From assembly GCA_027924645.1 (NCBI GenBank), contig BSBN01000040.1:2418001-2482000 (forward strand): a stretch of DNA of 64,000 bases, in the 5' to 3' direction. Positions 36,495 through 47,240 of the stretch are shown here, in pieces. A program made the position numbers and the translations under genes. This DNA is from Cunninghamia lanceolata (taxonomy: Eukaryota; Streptophyta; Pinopsida; Cupressales; Cupressaceae). The notes beneath the pieces were generated by a model. That model searched no databases. It saw only the letters and a list, made by a program, of their open reading frames with translations, and was not told where the DNA came from. Position 1 is the stretch's first letter. Each line of letters opens with the position of its first letter.

Positions 36495-36818
36495 ATCTCC
36501 CCCTTTGTCATTGATGGCAACATATGATGTGAAAAACTACAATAGCCATCAAGACAAGATTCTTCCCCTTTCTCTTTACACACCTGCACTCTTTATTTCT
36601 CCAAAATTCTCCCCCTTTCTCTTATACATCTGCACTCTAAGTTTTTCACATGACTTCTCTCCCCCTTTGACATCAATGGCAAAGGGCACATACTTGCACT
36701 CATCTGCTATGATCTAATCTATCTTCTTAATTCTCTGACTACTCCCCCTGAGAAGTAGCCCTAAAAAGCATCAATCCAAACCTCTGAACACCTCTGGACT
36801 GATGCACTATTATGCATC
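36495..36818 (-). promoter_or_regulatory. Polypurine tracts of copia element D
   Basis: The minus strand carries ACAAAGGGGGAGAT directly at the LTR and at least three more GGGGGAG tracts in the next 250 bp (near 36610, 36660, 36745). Same layout as in the pol-less elements. Confidence 0.75.
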
Positions 36819-36986
36819 TTAGTTTAGAGCAGGAGGGGTGATGACCCCTAACTTTTCTCTAAGATACTCAAAAGTATCCTTAGGCAAAGGCTTGGTAAAA
36901 ATGTCTGCAATCTAATCCTTGGTAGAAACATACTCCAACTTTACTTCATTCTCTGTCACTTTTTCTCTTAGGAAATGATACCTGAT
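36819..36986 (-). pseudogene. Ty1/copia RNase H C terminus (element D)
   Basis: The last 56 codons of a copia polyprotein: IRYHFLREKV, LEYVSTKD, then a TAG stop where Gln is usual, IADIFTKPLP, and YLREKLGVI, ending in TAA 36819-36821. This is the most conserved tail of plant copia RNase H. It is cut exactly at codon Ile (36984-36986) by the CACTA terminus at 36987. No other part of this pol is in the window. Confidence 0.93.
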
Positions 36987-37146
36987 CACTACAACAAAAT
37001 AGGCAATTAGCACCTAAAATAGCACCAACATTTAATGCAATTGAGGTCAGGAATTGGAAACTTTTTCCATCACCAAATTCGGCGCAAGATTGCATGCTTG
37101 CTTATGCACCAGATTTAGCACCGACTTTAGTGCCAAAAAGCAATAG
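36987..37146 (+). repeat. CACTA terminus and subterminal repeats (left)
   Basis: The terminal CACTACAACAAAA is followed by several TAGCACC/GGCACC-type motifs, including GCACCGACTTTAGTGCC at 37118-37134. Confidence 0.7.
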
Positions 37147-38027
37147 CCAGATTTGGCACCGGATTTGACACCTAATTTGGCTTCTGATTTTTCTTCTAGG
37201 TTTGCTTCTTGTTTTGCTTCCATTTTTGCTTCCAATGTTTCTTCTGATTTTGCTTCCAGATTTGCTTCCAATTTAGCGCTGGATTTGGCACCCAATTTGG
37301 CTTCCGATTTTGCTTCTGGTTTTGCTTCTTGTGATGCTTCTAGGTTTGCTTCCAGTTTTGCTTCTGGTTTTGCTTCCAGGTTTTCTTCTAGTTTTACTTC
37401 AATTTTTGCTTCCCATTTTGCTTTCCATTTTGCTTCCAAATTTGCTTCTAATTTAGCGCCGAATTTGGCACCCAATTTGGCTTCTAGTTTGGCTTTCGAT
37501 TTTGATTCTAGTTTTGCTTCTTGTGTTGCTTCCAAGTTTGCTTCCAATTTTGCTTCTAGTTTTCCTTCAATTTTTGCTTCCAGTTTTTCTTCCCATTTTG
37601 CTTTTGATTTTACTTCCAATTTAGCGCTAGATTTGGCTTCCATTTTGGCTTCTGGTTTGGCTTCTTGTGTTGCTTCCAGGTTTGCTTCCAATTTTGCTTC
37701 CAATTTTGCTTCCATGTTTGCTTCCAATTTTGCTTCCAATTTTGCTTCCAGGTTTGCTTTAGGTTTTGCTTCCATTTTGGCTTCCAAATTTGCCTCCATT
37801 TTTGCTTCCAGGTTTGCTTCCAATTTAGCGCCAGATTTGGCACCCAATTTAGCTTCTAGTTTTGCTTCCATGTCTACTCCCATTTTTTCTTCTAGTTTTG
37901 CTCTCAGTCGTGCTTCGTATTTTGCTTCTTGTATGGCATTGAAATTAGCTTCTTTATTGGCTTCCTAATTGATGTCAAGTTTTGCTTCCATTATGACCTC
38001 CTTTGTTGCTTTGGGTTTTGCTTCCAA
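37147..38027. repeat. 12-bp minisatellite (TTTGCTTCCAAT type)
   Basis: About 70 degenerate copies of a 12-bp unit, consensus TTTGCTTCCAAT with TTCTGGTT or TTGGCACCC variants. Longer blocks repeat too: a GATTTGGCACC-containing block recurs near 37285, 37465 and 37830. The unit is a multiple of three, so both strands stay open: the minus strand spells (E-A-K/N-L/M/S)n for about 278 codons and the plus strand F-A-S-N for about 270. I regard the open frames as a consequence of the repeat. Confidence 0.9.
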
Positions 38028-38602
38028 TTTAACAAGATAATTATATAAAAAAACAAGATAATTATTATAAAATAACAAGATAATTATTATAACACGATCA
38101 TCATCTATAATTAAAACAAGTGAGTCAAATATCTATAATTTAATTGAATTTTACAACATCCATCCTAAGTAGTAAATTAAAATCATCATACCTAATAAAT
38201 ATCCATCCAAAAATTATCGACCACTTTCAATATATATAAATTGACAAGTCAATACTGATAAGATCATCATCATATATAACTAAAACAAGTGAAAGTCAAA
38301 TATGCCAGTAGATCAATAACATGTCAAAATGATACATGTCCAACAATCAACATAAGTCAAAATGATATATGTACAAATGATATAAGTAAAAATGATAAGT
38401 TATGTAACTCAAAATGATACAAGTCAAGATGATACATGTCCAAATGATATAAGTCAAATTGATACATGTGAAAATGATGCAACTCAATAATATGGTACTA
38501 CAGGCTGTGAAAATGATACATATGATAGTAACCATGAAAAGAGGCATCATAAGGATATATCAGCAATGATCCATGATGTAGTTTATATGATCATGAATAT
38601 CA
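38028..38602. repeat. Short AT-rich direct repeats
   Basis: Three AACAAGATAATTAT units at 38028-38090. A stretch starting GATCATCATC and containing AAAACAAGTGA recurs near 38096 and 38266. About ten AATGATA(C/T)A(T/A)GT(C/A) units of 17-20 bp lie at 38320-38530. No gene. Confidence 0.7.
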
Positions 38603-38785
38603 CTAGCTACTACCAACAACTGCCTCATTATCATCATCACCATTGTGATGGTCATCATCATCATTGGTCTCATTGTCTTCTGTATCTGCATCATCATCAT
38701 CCTCTGCCATGTGATCTGTACTAGAAGCAATATAATCTAGATCTATATCATCAGGATCATCTTCATCTTCTGGAAGACCCGTGTT
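38603..38785 (-). pseudogene. Acidic terminal exon, probably of the CACTA transposase gene
   Basis: An exon-like stretch preceded on the minus strand by a T-rich acceptor (TTTTTTTTGCAG) and ending in TAG at 38603. It encodes about 60 residues, more than half Asp/Glu, with runs of Asp. It lies between the transposase exons and the transposon terminus in the same orientation. The link to the transposase gene is inferred from position only. Confidence 0.45.
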
Positions 38786-39309
38786 CTGCAAAAAAAAATA
38801 TTTAAAATGAAAAGTTATTATTTATTTCATGTAATAATTTTATTTTCTATTATATATCTAATATTCCAACATATGAAATGAAACCATAATCATATTACAT
38901 CATATCAAAGTGCACATACCATAATAAAATTTCAAAAAACTTACAGCTAATATGTCATTCCAATGATGTAAAACATGTAACAATTCCAATAAACATTACT
39001 AAAGATCATAAAAAAAATTGTTATACAATTTAACTATCAACTGTAAATTCTATTACATAACCTTAAGTGCCACAAATTGCATGGTCAATGTATGTTCTTT
39101 TTCACTATTAATCTAATAACCTGCATTAGACAGAAACATTAAAGAGTTTTTAAGTAGTAGTTGATTAAAGAGTTTTAAAGTAACTTATCATCCTCATGAA
39201 TGCAAACATCATCACAAATGTTGGAAACACATCCTTGGTTCAAATTGACATCTAGCTCATTAACAAAGAAATTAGAAACTTTAGGTATACCAAGAAGAAA
39301 GTCAAGATC
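38786..39309. other. AT-rich DNA, no gene seen
   Basis: No conserved open frame. Possibly intron or insertion-flank sequence of the CACTA scaffold. Confidence 0.4.
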
Positions 39310-39840
39310 ATGTATCTCAAGTTCAACTCTTACATCAATACTTTTCTTAGCAAGACTATCCTTAAGAGTACACTTGTGGTAGCTGAAAACTCACATTTAC
39401 ATGACCAACAATTAAAAAATTGTGCCTATATCAAGATTAACACTAAGATCTACAAGTTTTGTCCCCATGGAGTGTACATTTGTAACACTACACAAGCACA
39501 AAAGTCTTCAATTAAATCTTCAAGATGGTCATCCCAATCATCTAGTTCATCATATAAGGAAATTGGCTTAAGAGGAGGAGTTAGACAATTAACTTCTAGG
39601 AATACTCAGTGGTACCCTTCCATCAACCTCAAGGGTTAAGTAAAAAACATAGTGGCCCTAGTTAGCAGGTTGTATGCGGAGAAGGATGCTTCCCATTTTC
39701 AAGAATCCTAAGTCTCATTGCTACATATGTTGCTTAAAGAAGGGACAATTTTAAAATAAGTAGTTGTTTTGTCACTCACTTTGTGCAATGAAATGACAAG
39801 AGTCGAGTCTCCTTATATCACTATAGATTTGCATATATAG
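39310..39840 (+). pseudogene. Degenerate retroelement-type ORF fragment
   Basis: One plus-strand frame runs through 39310-39840 with three or so TAA/TAG stops. Its second half (VALVSRLYAEKD, LLHMLLKEG, LSLTLCNEMTRVES) has the spacing of a globular protein. It does not match a family I know. It may be an internal ORF of a plus-strand LTR element that continues to the right. Confidence 0.3.
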
Positions 39841-40599
39841 CAACCTCTAATACAATAACACCATACAATGCACACTTAACTTTACAGTACCTTATCCAAG
39901 ACATGATGCTACAAAAATCTGAAAGTACCTCCTACTAAAGATGTCATTCCATAGACCTCTGAGGCCGATTATTTTCACTTCCCTATTTTGATCGTTTACA
40001 TTTTAGATGATGACATTATCAAACTTTGAGAGACTATTATTTCCTTTATGCAGATTTGATTATAGCTCCCAACTTTTGGTTTGACTTTGATTAGACATGT
40101 GGTGATTTGATTTGATCATATTTTGATGTTATGATGATATTAGATATATGAGATATAGTTGATGATGATTATTGGTGTGATTTCAAGTGCATTATGTGGA
40201 TATATTATTTGATGATGATTATGAGACATTAGATAGAAAATGTAGTTTTAATATTAAATTATGTTGAAAATGATTAATGTTGTATGAAATGACATGAGTT
40301 TAATTTTAGTGGCTTCGTCTATAATTATCCATAATGTGATTGACACTTGATCTAGTTGTGCAGGATGACATTCCCAGGCCATGGGAAATCAGAGGTAGTG
40401 TTCACACATATGTTATTCCTTGTGAAACCGATCCATTCCCAAGAGGGATGAGGATCACGTGTGATAGGATGTTGCTTGCGTGCATGCTTAATTTATTTAT
40501 TTTGGCCTTTGTTCACCCTTATTAGATTGATTTATTTCATGTGTTGTATATTTACATTTATTTTACACCACTTGGTTTTTTTTTATTTTGGGCCATTTA
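39841..40599. other. Unassigned DNA
   Basis: AT-rich, with TGATGATTAT-type repeats near 40120-40220. A 61-codon plus-strand frame at 40340-40525 is not convincing as a gene. Confidence 0.4.
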
Positions 40600-40888
40600 A
40601 AAGTGAATTTATGCCTCCCTAGGTGTACCTTAGTGTCCCAAAACTTACCCTAGGTGGTAACCCTAGGGTCTAGGGTCAATTTTGACTAACTAAACCTTAG
40701 GGTAACTCACTTTTAGTCACTCTAAACTAGGGTTTAGTCAAAGTGACGAATTTTGAAATGGCTAAGGGTGGAAGAAGAGTCATGCTTTGGGAAAGACCCA
40801 TCTCCCTTCCCAAAGTTTGGGGATCCCTTCACCAAGAAAACTTGGGAGGTCTCCAAGACTCCCAAGTGTGTGGGATCTCCCTCTAAGA

Positions 40889-41149
40889 CTCTCACACATG
40901 TGTGAGAGCATCTTGGAGGGAGATGGCTCTCTTGGAGAATAAGAGGATGTCATATGGCATCCCTTATCCTCATGGAGGCTTGAAGGGAATTGCCACCTCA
41001 CCAATTGGTCTCTCACACGTGTGAGAGCACAAGTGGATAAGGTGAGGGATAGAATGGAATTGGAAGGTGACACTTGTCACCCTCACACTCCTTCTCCCTT
41101 GCAAGTGGCATGGGATGAGGAAGGAGAAGGTGACAAGTGTCACCTTCTC
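40889..41149. promoter_or_regulatory. Cluster of four palindromes
   Basis: Perfect 20-bp palindrome at 40889-40908 (centre CACATGTG), perfect 18-bp at 41010-41027 (centre CACGTG), a 7-bp stem with 2-nt centre at 41066-41081 (GGTGACA/TGTCACC) and a 12-bp stem with 2-nt centre at 41124-41149. The first two share CTCTCACAC arms; the last two share GGTGACA arms. Confidence 0.85.
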
Positions 41150-43019
41150 ATTCCTCAAGGCCAAATTAGAAGGACTATATTATCTCCTCTTGAAGAGGAG
41201 TGTGGGGTTCTTGCATTTTGCATTTTACTTCTATTCTTGGAGTTCTTTTTGGGGAGTTAGAAAATTTTTGGAGAGTGGGAGAAAATTACTGGGAAGCTTG
41301 GAGCTCTTCATCAAACATGCTTCCATTTTAGGGCTTTTGAAGGTAAGCTCCATGGCTATGGCCATGACCCTTTTTGCTTATGTTTTCTTTTGTGTATGTG
41401 GTTGCATATTATGTGGGTTGTTATTTTATTTTTGTGTGGGAAGGGTGTGGTGAGAGCACCTTCATTTTTGGAGGAAAGTCTCAACTAGTTTGGGGTAGGG
41501 GAGAGTGAACCTCCTCGAGGTCATCTCTTCTGTGTTGCACTATTTATAGCCTAGAGGGCATCATATGGAGTTTGGGGAGTATTTTTTATTTTGGCATGAG
41601 TGCCATAGTGATTCTTGAGCATGGTGGAAAAATTTGTTTGGCTTGAGGCCTTGGGATTTTTTTGTGGTTCTTAGAGTTCTTGGGGTGGCCTCTTGAGTTG
41701 AGGGTCCACTTCCCTACCCCCTCCAAACTTAATTTATTGAGTTTTGTTTGTGCAAATCCATCGGAGTGATCTTTTGTGTGTTTGAAAATTTTCATTTGGT
41801 GGTGTGTGTGTGCAAAACCGTGTGAACTCCTACCTCCCTAGCTCAGGGGTGACCCACTAGCAAGTCTATGGTAGGGAGGAGGGCATTCCTTCGTGGCTTG
41901 GTCCCCATTGTTGTGTATTTATTGAAGGTGTTCTTGGGAGAAAATGGAGCTTGGTGAAGTCCATTTTTGGTGTTTTGGCACTACTTTTAGTTGGTTGTTT
42001 TTGAGCCATGGCCTTAGGGACCATAATGGTTGGAGTTGTAAAGTTGTACTCCATATTGTATTTTTTTTGGTGTTATGCAAATTTTGTTGTCTGTTGAGAG
42101 CCCTATCCATGACCCTATTGTGGTAATTTGTATAAATGTAATTGTTGTTGTAACTTGTAGACTGGAAAATCATTTTATTGTACTATGAAAATATTTTTCA
42201 TTATGTTCTTTAGTTGTAATAAAATTAATTCCATTCTTCTCCATTTAAGGAAATATAAATGTAGAACTTGGGATGGTTGTGTGAAGAAGAAGAATGGATG
42301 GGGAAGTTTATAGTTAAATCACTATGTTGTTGGTTTGTGTTTGTGTTATTTTCTTTTTTTTCTGTCTTCTGGAGAAAAATGAGAAGTTGCAGTATTTATT
42401 TTGCAAGAAAATAGAAGGGTGTTTTAGTTGTATATGCTAAAAAAAAACAATATAGATCAAATAGATAGTTCTGTAATTTATTAGAGAGTAAGTGAAATGT
42501 TATTAGACGTATTGCATTTTTTTATTTATGGAAGAAATTGCAAGAGAAAGAAAATATACTTGATTTCTATGTTAAGTAATGTTTAGTGAAGACAAATATT
42601 ATGTTGTTGTTCTCATTTCCAGTCTATGTATAAAAAAGGGGGGGAGAAGATTTTATTTATCAGTTGTATGCTTGCCTGTATAAAATCTGTGTTTAGTATT
42701 TTCCCTATTCTAGTTATTCCTCTATGTGTATTATCAGAAGATAGATTCATTTGTTAGGGGGAAATTTTACCCATGTATATACTACTGATATATATGCACA
42801 CATATCATATATATAACAGCGTGTTGAACAAATAACAAACTATGTTTTATTTAAGAAATAAACAGACTTAAGATATATATATATATCAAAATGCTGATGT
42901 AATATATAACTGTAATTTAAAACAAAAAAAAATTCATACTGAATATTTTTTTTTAAAGCCCAAAGAATGTTTTTTTTGCTGTCATTAACATTACCAAGGG
43001 TTGAAACCCCTTATGCTGT

Positions 43020-43260
43020 AGCTAAAGGCTGTAGGGTTGTTTCATGAAGGTTGGGAGGGGTGGCGGCTTGTAAGCCGCCGCCTTGTTTGCTGTTAGTGGG
43101 AGTTGGGTGGGGAGTCCGCCCCCCACCCCCGTCACACCTCTATAAAAAAACAAACGCCAGTCTGTTCCATAACACAGGGGTCTGTAAGTAAGAAACGTCG
43201 GCCTGCAAAGAACGCGCCGTCGGTCCCCTTGTTGCCAGTACCACTCGGCTTGGCTGCCAT
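43020..43260 (+). promoter_or_regulatory. GC-rich patch with hairpin and TATA box
   Basis: Stands out from AT-rich surroundings. GGCGGCTT-GT-AAGCCGCC at 43062-43079 is a perfect 8-bp stem. CTCTATAAAAAAAC follows at about 43138-43151, then a CG-containing stretch with several CGTCGG/CGCCGTCGG. It looks like the core promoter of a TE. Confidence 0.45.
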
Positions 43261-43285
43261 GAGCCTTACACCTACACATGTTAAA

Positions 43286-43325
43286 TTTATATATATATAT
43301 ATATATAAACAAAATAATATATATA
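43286..43325. repeat. (TA)n microsatellite
   Basis: TTTATATATATATATATATA followed by AATATATATATT. Confidence 0.85.
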
Positions 43326-44559
43326 TTAAGCATTCTTGAATGTGGTGGCCATGGTTGCTCTGCTCCTCAGCTGCAACAAACACATTTGTTAACAAAAGAA
43401 AAAAATAAGGGTTTGAGGGAAAGCATGGGAATAAGAATGTGTTTGGGCAATCCTTAAAGAAATGATAGAATAAAGAAATTAGGGCTTTCTAGTGTAGGAA
43501 ATTAATATAATATTGGAGGGCACTTAGGGTTGCAAGTTGAGTGAGGTTTTAGAAGTTTAATTTTATTTAATTCTTTAATTTTCCCTCGTGCACAGGAAAT
43601 CTTTAATCCCTCTCTTTTGATTTTGGGTCACATTTGAATTGTTGACTTTCCTTGTGTTTCATTTAAGTGAGTTTCTTATTACTTAGGGGTTTTGATTTTT
43701 ATGTCTTGTGGAAATTTAATTTAGTGAGAATGGGTTGTTTTATATTCTGATGGGATAATTGATCCCTTGGGTTATTATCCTTTTTGGGGCATTTATATTT
43801 ATTTTCTTGTGCGTTTTAAATTAATGTTGAGGGAAATCTTTATTGAATTTAATTTAATTTTAATCAATTTTATTTCCGAGGGGATAATTTAACTATTACT
43901 CTTTTTTTTTTAATTATTATTATTTTTTTAACATGGGTCAATTAATAAATATGATTGTTGAAGTTATATTTATTAATGGACTTGACCTTTGAATTTTATT
44001 GGTAATTCAAATTTTATAATTTGATTGAGTGATCAATCTATTTAACCTTGGAAACTTTATTTAATTTTCCTTATGATTATTTATTTAATTTTTGCATTAA
44101 TTTCCTTTGAAGTCTTTCTTTTAAAATTTTTATTTCAATTATTGAAAACGTGTTATGCTGTTGAATTTTTTCCCAGATTTTAGGGTTTTTCTTTTATGAT
44201 TTTTTTATGACTTTCATTTAATCACTCCATTTCTCATGCGACCATCATATCACCAGATGCATTGTATTTGTTGAATTTATTATTGCATTATAGTTAGGGT
44301 TGATCTCGATCCGGTCAAAATCATTCCACCCACCTAGGAAACTTAGGGGTTTGAACTTAAACTGTTCTAACCCTAGAAGTGGTGCGCATCATGGTGCCTA
44401 ATCCCCTAGTTAGCTATCATCATACAAGGGATTGCGTAGTAAGGCGTACTTCCCTGTGTTTTCGATTGACTTGTTTACACCTTATGTGTATTGCCAGCAA
44501 GCACACAGACACATGCGAGGGGGTTTCTAGGGACAGGCAGAAAAGTTTTTTTATATTTT

Positions 44560-44636
44560 GTGTCATGACCACATGAAAAATGTGGACATGACACGTGTGT
44601 TGTGTGTCGTGACCGCATGGGAAATGTGGGTATGAT
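44560..44636. repeat. Two hairpin repeats in tandem
   Basis: 44560-44594 is an inverted repeat with 15-bp arms (GTGTCATGACCACAT and its complement, one mismatch) and a 5-base centre. 44606-44636 is a diverged copy (CGTGACCGCAT...ATGTGGGTATGAT) whose differences are mainly transitions. Confidence 0.75.
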
Positions 44637-44699
44637 AAGACCAAATACCACTGTACAATATATATCACATCTACAGTAACGATTTCCTTCCAAATGTAG

Positions 44700-46590
44700 G
44701 GTTACAGTCTATGATTAACATGCATAGACCTTTCTAGTGTTTACAAGATAATTCCTTAGTCAACACCATACTAGTGTCCACAAGATGTTTCCACAGTTAA
44801 AATAAGAAATTAATGCTACTTTGAAAACAATAAGCAAGCCTTCAGAGAGCTTAAAGTTTCCATTTATATCCATTCGCAATAACTTAATCAACCCTTAGGA
44901 TTTTATGGACAATGAAACAGAAGGTCCTATAATCTATTTATGAGTCCTCGATCCAAATGACACAGTGATCACAAGTACATAATATCTATTATTCCGTGGG
45001 TAGTGCTTAGTCATTCAAACATAGGGAAGTCCATACTAAGATAAATTTGTTCACAAACAGTCTCCAATTTAAAAATACTAGTTTGAAATCACATTTCTAA
45101 GTTAGTGCAAGTCATTACAATTAACTCAAAGGTCATTCTCATCAAATGAATGCCTTCACAATAGATTGTTCTAGTTACAAGTAGAATACAACTATTACAA
45201 TGTTACACAACTATATACAATTGACAAAACCCATTCTTTCCAAGAGTCAACTGGTAATCAAATACAATCATGTAGTGTTGTTTCAACATTGTATTCCATT
45301 GTGGCTTCAGTAATGCAAACCTCATAACCTTGGAGGGAGTGGTGGGGGGCAAGTTGACCCGAACCAAGGATCCAAAACCATCCCAAAACCCCACCTAAAA
45401 GTGGCATTATTAATCCCAAGAAGAACTCGCATCCACAATTGAGAGAGTGGACATTTATAGGTGAAATACCAACACCATTAGGGTTTACAACCATGTCAAA
45501 AAAGATAACCATGAACCAAGCCAGGTTTCTTCAAGACTCATGGTATGTTGCAATGATAGCATTCTAGCAATTCTAGCCAGGGTTTGAAACTCCACCTCAA
45601 ACTATGACCAGATTAATGTAGCTTCCTTCATGATAGAAATCCAAAACACAATAACCAACATTTTTCCACAGTTTGTAAGTCCCATGATCTTAAGTCTGAA
45701 CTCTCACAATTAACAATATTTTCCTCATCAAAACCCTTTAGCATAGGCTTTCACAAGACCACATACAATTACACAAGTTAAAGGAAATGTTTCACCAAAA
45801 TGGTCAGTGTAATTTTACAAGAATGGATGACAAGGAGCTTTACTTCAAAGAAAGGTTAGCTTAGTTGAAGAAGACCAGTTGGTGATTTGATTCTTAGTCT
45901 CCAACCCAAATAGTAAGACACTCAGCCAACATGATGAGCACACCCAAAGTCTCCCTTGCTTTAAATCACTTACAGTCCAACCATCAACCTTCCTTCCTTG
46001 ACCCCAAGGAAAAAAAGAAGAATTCCCCCCCCAAAATGATTCCCCACTCCTTCCTTTTCTCCCTCACATACCCCAAAACCAAGCACATTAAAGACTAGTA
46101 CTTCCCAAAGCTGTTATGGAAGAGGAAAGTTAATGCCTACTGTCAATGATGGCTCCTTCTCAACAAAAAAAAATGTGCATATTAAAATTTAAATGTCCAC
46201 TATTATATTTCAAAGGTTTGAAATATAACCAACAACGTAACTGTAATGCATGCCCCCCTTTAAGTCTTATAATAAAAGGTTAGGAAACAAGAACTTGAGA
46301 TAAACCCTTTGGTCTGTTCACTTAGGAGACCACTTGAAAACTCAATGATAACTACATCCACATGATCAACAAGAATGACAAGTGACCTATGAATAATAAT
46401 CCACTTGAGTTAAAAAGACAAGAAGACCAATAGAAACCAAACACAACAAACAGAGTACAACTATAACTGTTTGTTTCAAGTATCACTCTATAACCTCTTC
46501 AAAGATTATTGAAACTCAACACAAGAAATGCAAATTGACATATTAACACAACAATATCCAACTAAGTTATTGAAAGTCAACTATTGATAC
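44700..46590. other. Unassigned DNA
   Basis: No recognisable protein segment, repeat boundary or RNA gene. Probably intron or insertion within the CACTA transposase gene. Confidence 0.4.
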
Positions 46591-47215
46591 CTCATTCTCC
46601 ATCCAAATTACAAAATCAGTCCATTTTTTTCTTTGTAACATTTCCTTTTCAAATTGTGCTAGTTGCCAGCCATATTTCTCCTCCTGTCAAAACATGGCAC
46701 ATGGACTAGTTAAACTAATTAATATGCAATCATTTACTTTTTCCTAGGAAATAAAAAAAATATCATTTAACATATTAAATATACTTACAAATGTACAGAT
46801 CAAGGCCTGTAAACCTTTTTGGCCACTGTGATGAGTGGCACGAAGTTTGTCAAGCCTAGCCTTGGAGGCCTTGTCCTGAAACATATACTAATTCAATTTA
46901 ATTATGCACAAATAAAATTTAAAAATTATTTAATAAATTTGATAAAATCTTATGAGCAAATTCAAATACTTGCGTACTCTCCTCACTGGACTTCCTCCAT
47001 GCATCAGACTTCTCATATGCTTTTACAAGCTCTTTCCATACTTTCAGACTTACATCAATTGGCCTTTTTTGAGCCTTAGCTCGGGAGGGATTTTTTTATC
47101 TTCTTTGTTTGGTTGCACTAAAATCTCTTGCAGTTTTGAGACATTCGTAGCTTTATTTTCTTTATAGACCAACCTATACCAAATTCAGTCTCCATGTCAT
47201 GGATAACTACTTTTT
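46591..47215 (-). pseudogene. CACTA transposase, Transposase_24 (Ptta/En/Spm) exons
   Basis: Three exons read right to left. The first, about 47215-46970, contains IDVSLKVWKELVKAYEKS and ends at a GTATTT donor. The second, 46875-46789, follows a TTTCAG acceptor, contains ARLDKLRATHHSGQK and ends at a strong GTAAGTAT donor. The third, 46683-46591, follows a TTGACAG acceptor and contains EEKYGWQLAQFEKE. The pattern W-x2-LV...S...R-x-K...H-x2-G-x-K is that of Transposase_24, an accessory protein of plant CACTA elements. The introns are about 94 and 105 bp. The first exon has a frame change near 47090. The pararetrovirus junction cuts it on the right. Confidence 0.7.
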
Positions 47216-47228
47216 GTAGGTGCAAGGG

Positions 47229-47240
47229 TATCTAATACCA
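47229..47240 (-). promoter_or_regulatory. Degenerate Met-tRNA primer site (pararetrovirus)
   Basis: The minus strand reads TGGTATTAGATA, matching TGGTATCAGAGC at most positions, about 350 bp downstream of the TATA box. A leader followed by a primer site is the caulimovirid layout. Confidence 0.5.

Larger units (their letters stand above)
40600..44400 (+). repeat. Probable long LTR or LTR-like region
   Basis: No protein-coding content. From 40600 the sequence has many CCCTAGG/CTAGGGT phrases, then a palindrome cluster (40889-41149), a TATA-like ACTATATTATC near 41170 and a possible splice donor AAGGTAAGC near 41340. A GC-rich patch with a second TATA box follows (43020-43260). Low-complexity T-rich DNA fills the rest. 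I found no second copy of this sequence in the window. Confidence 0.35.

Noticed and set aside
36987..37060. Matching CACTA terminus (TTTTGTTGTAGTG) in the window
   Set aside because: I scanned for GTAGTG in suitable context, especially near 58150-58250, and found none, so the right end stays undefined.
37047..37883. 278-codon E-A-K-rich frame as an antifreeze or LEA-like protein gene
   Set aside because: It is wholly explained by a 12-bp minisatellite in frame with three; the opposite strand is equally open and no promoter, intron or conserved flank supports a gene.
38347..38550. Minus-strand 67-codon hydrophobic frame as a membrane protein
   Set aside because: It arises from AATGATACATGTC-type repeats, with Ile/Thr/Cys periodicity that follows the repeat unit.
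43022..43395. Small frames around the GC-rich patch as genes
   Set aside because: Overlapping frames on both strands, low complexity ends and no family features; a promoter-like patch explains the composition better.
47229..47240. tRNA gene at primer-site matches
   Set aside because: Only 10-12 bases of the tRNA 3' end complement occur at each site; no cloverleaf can be formed around them.
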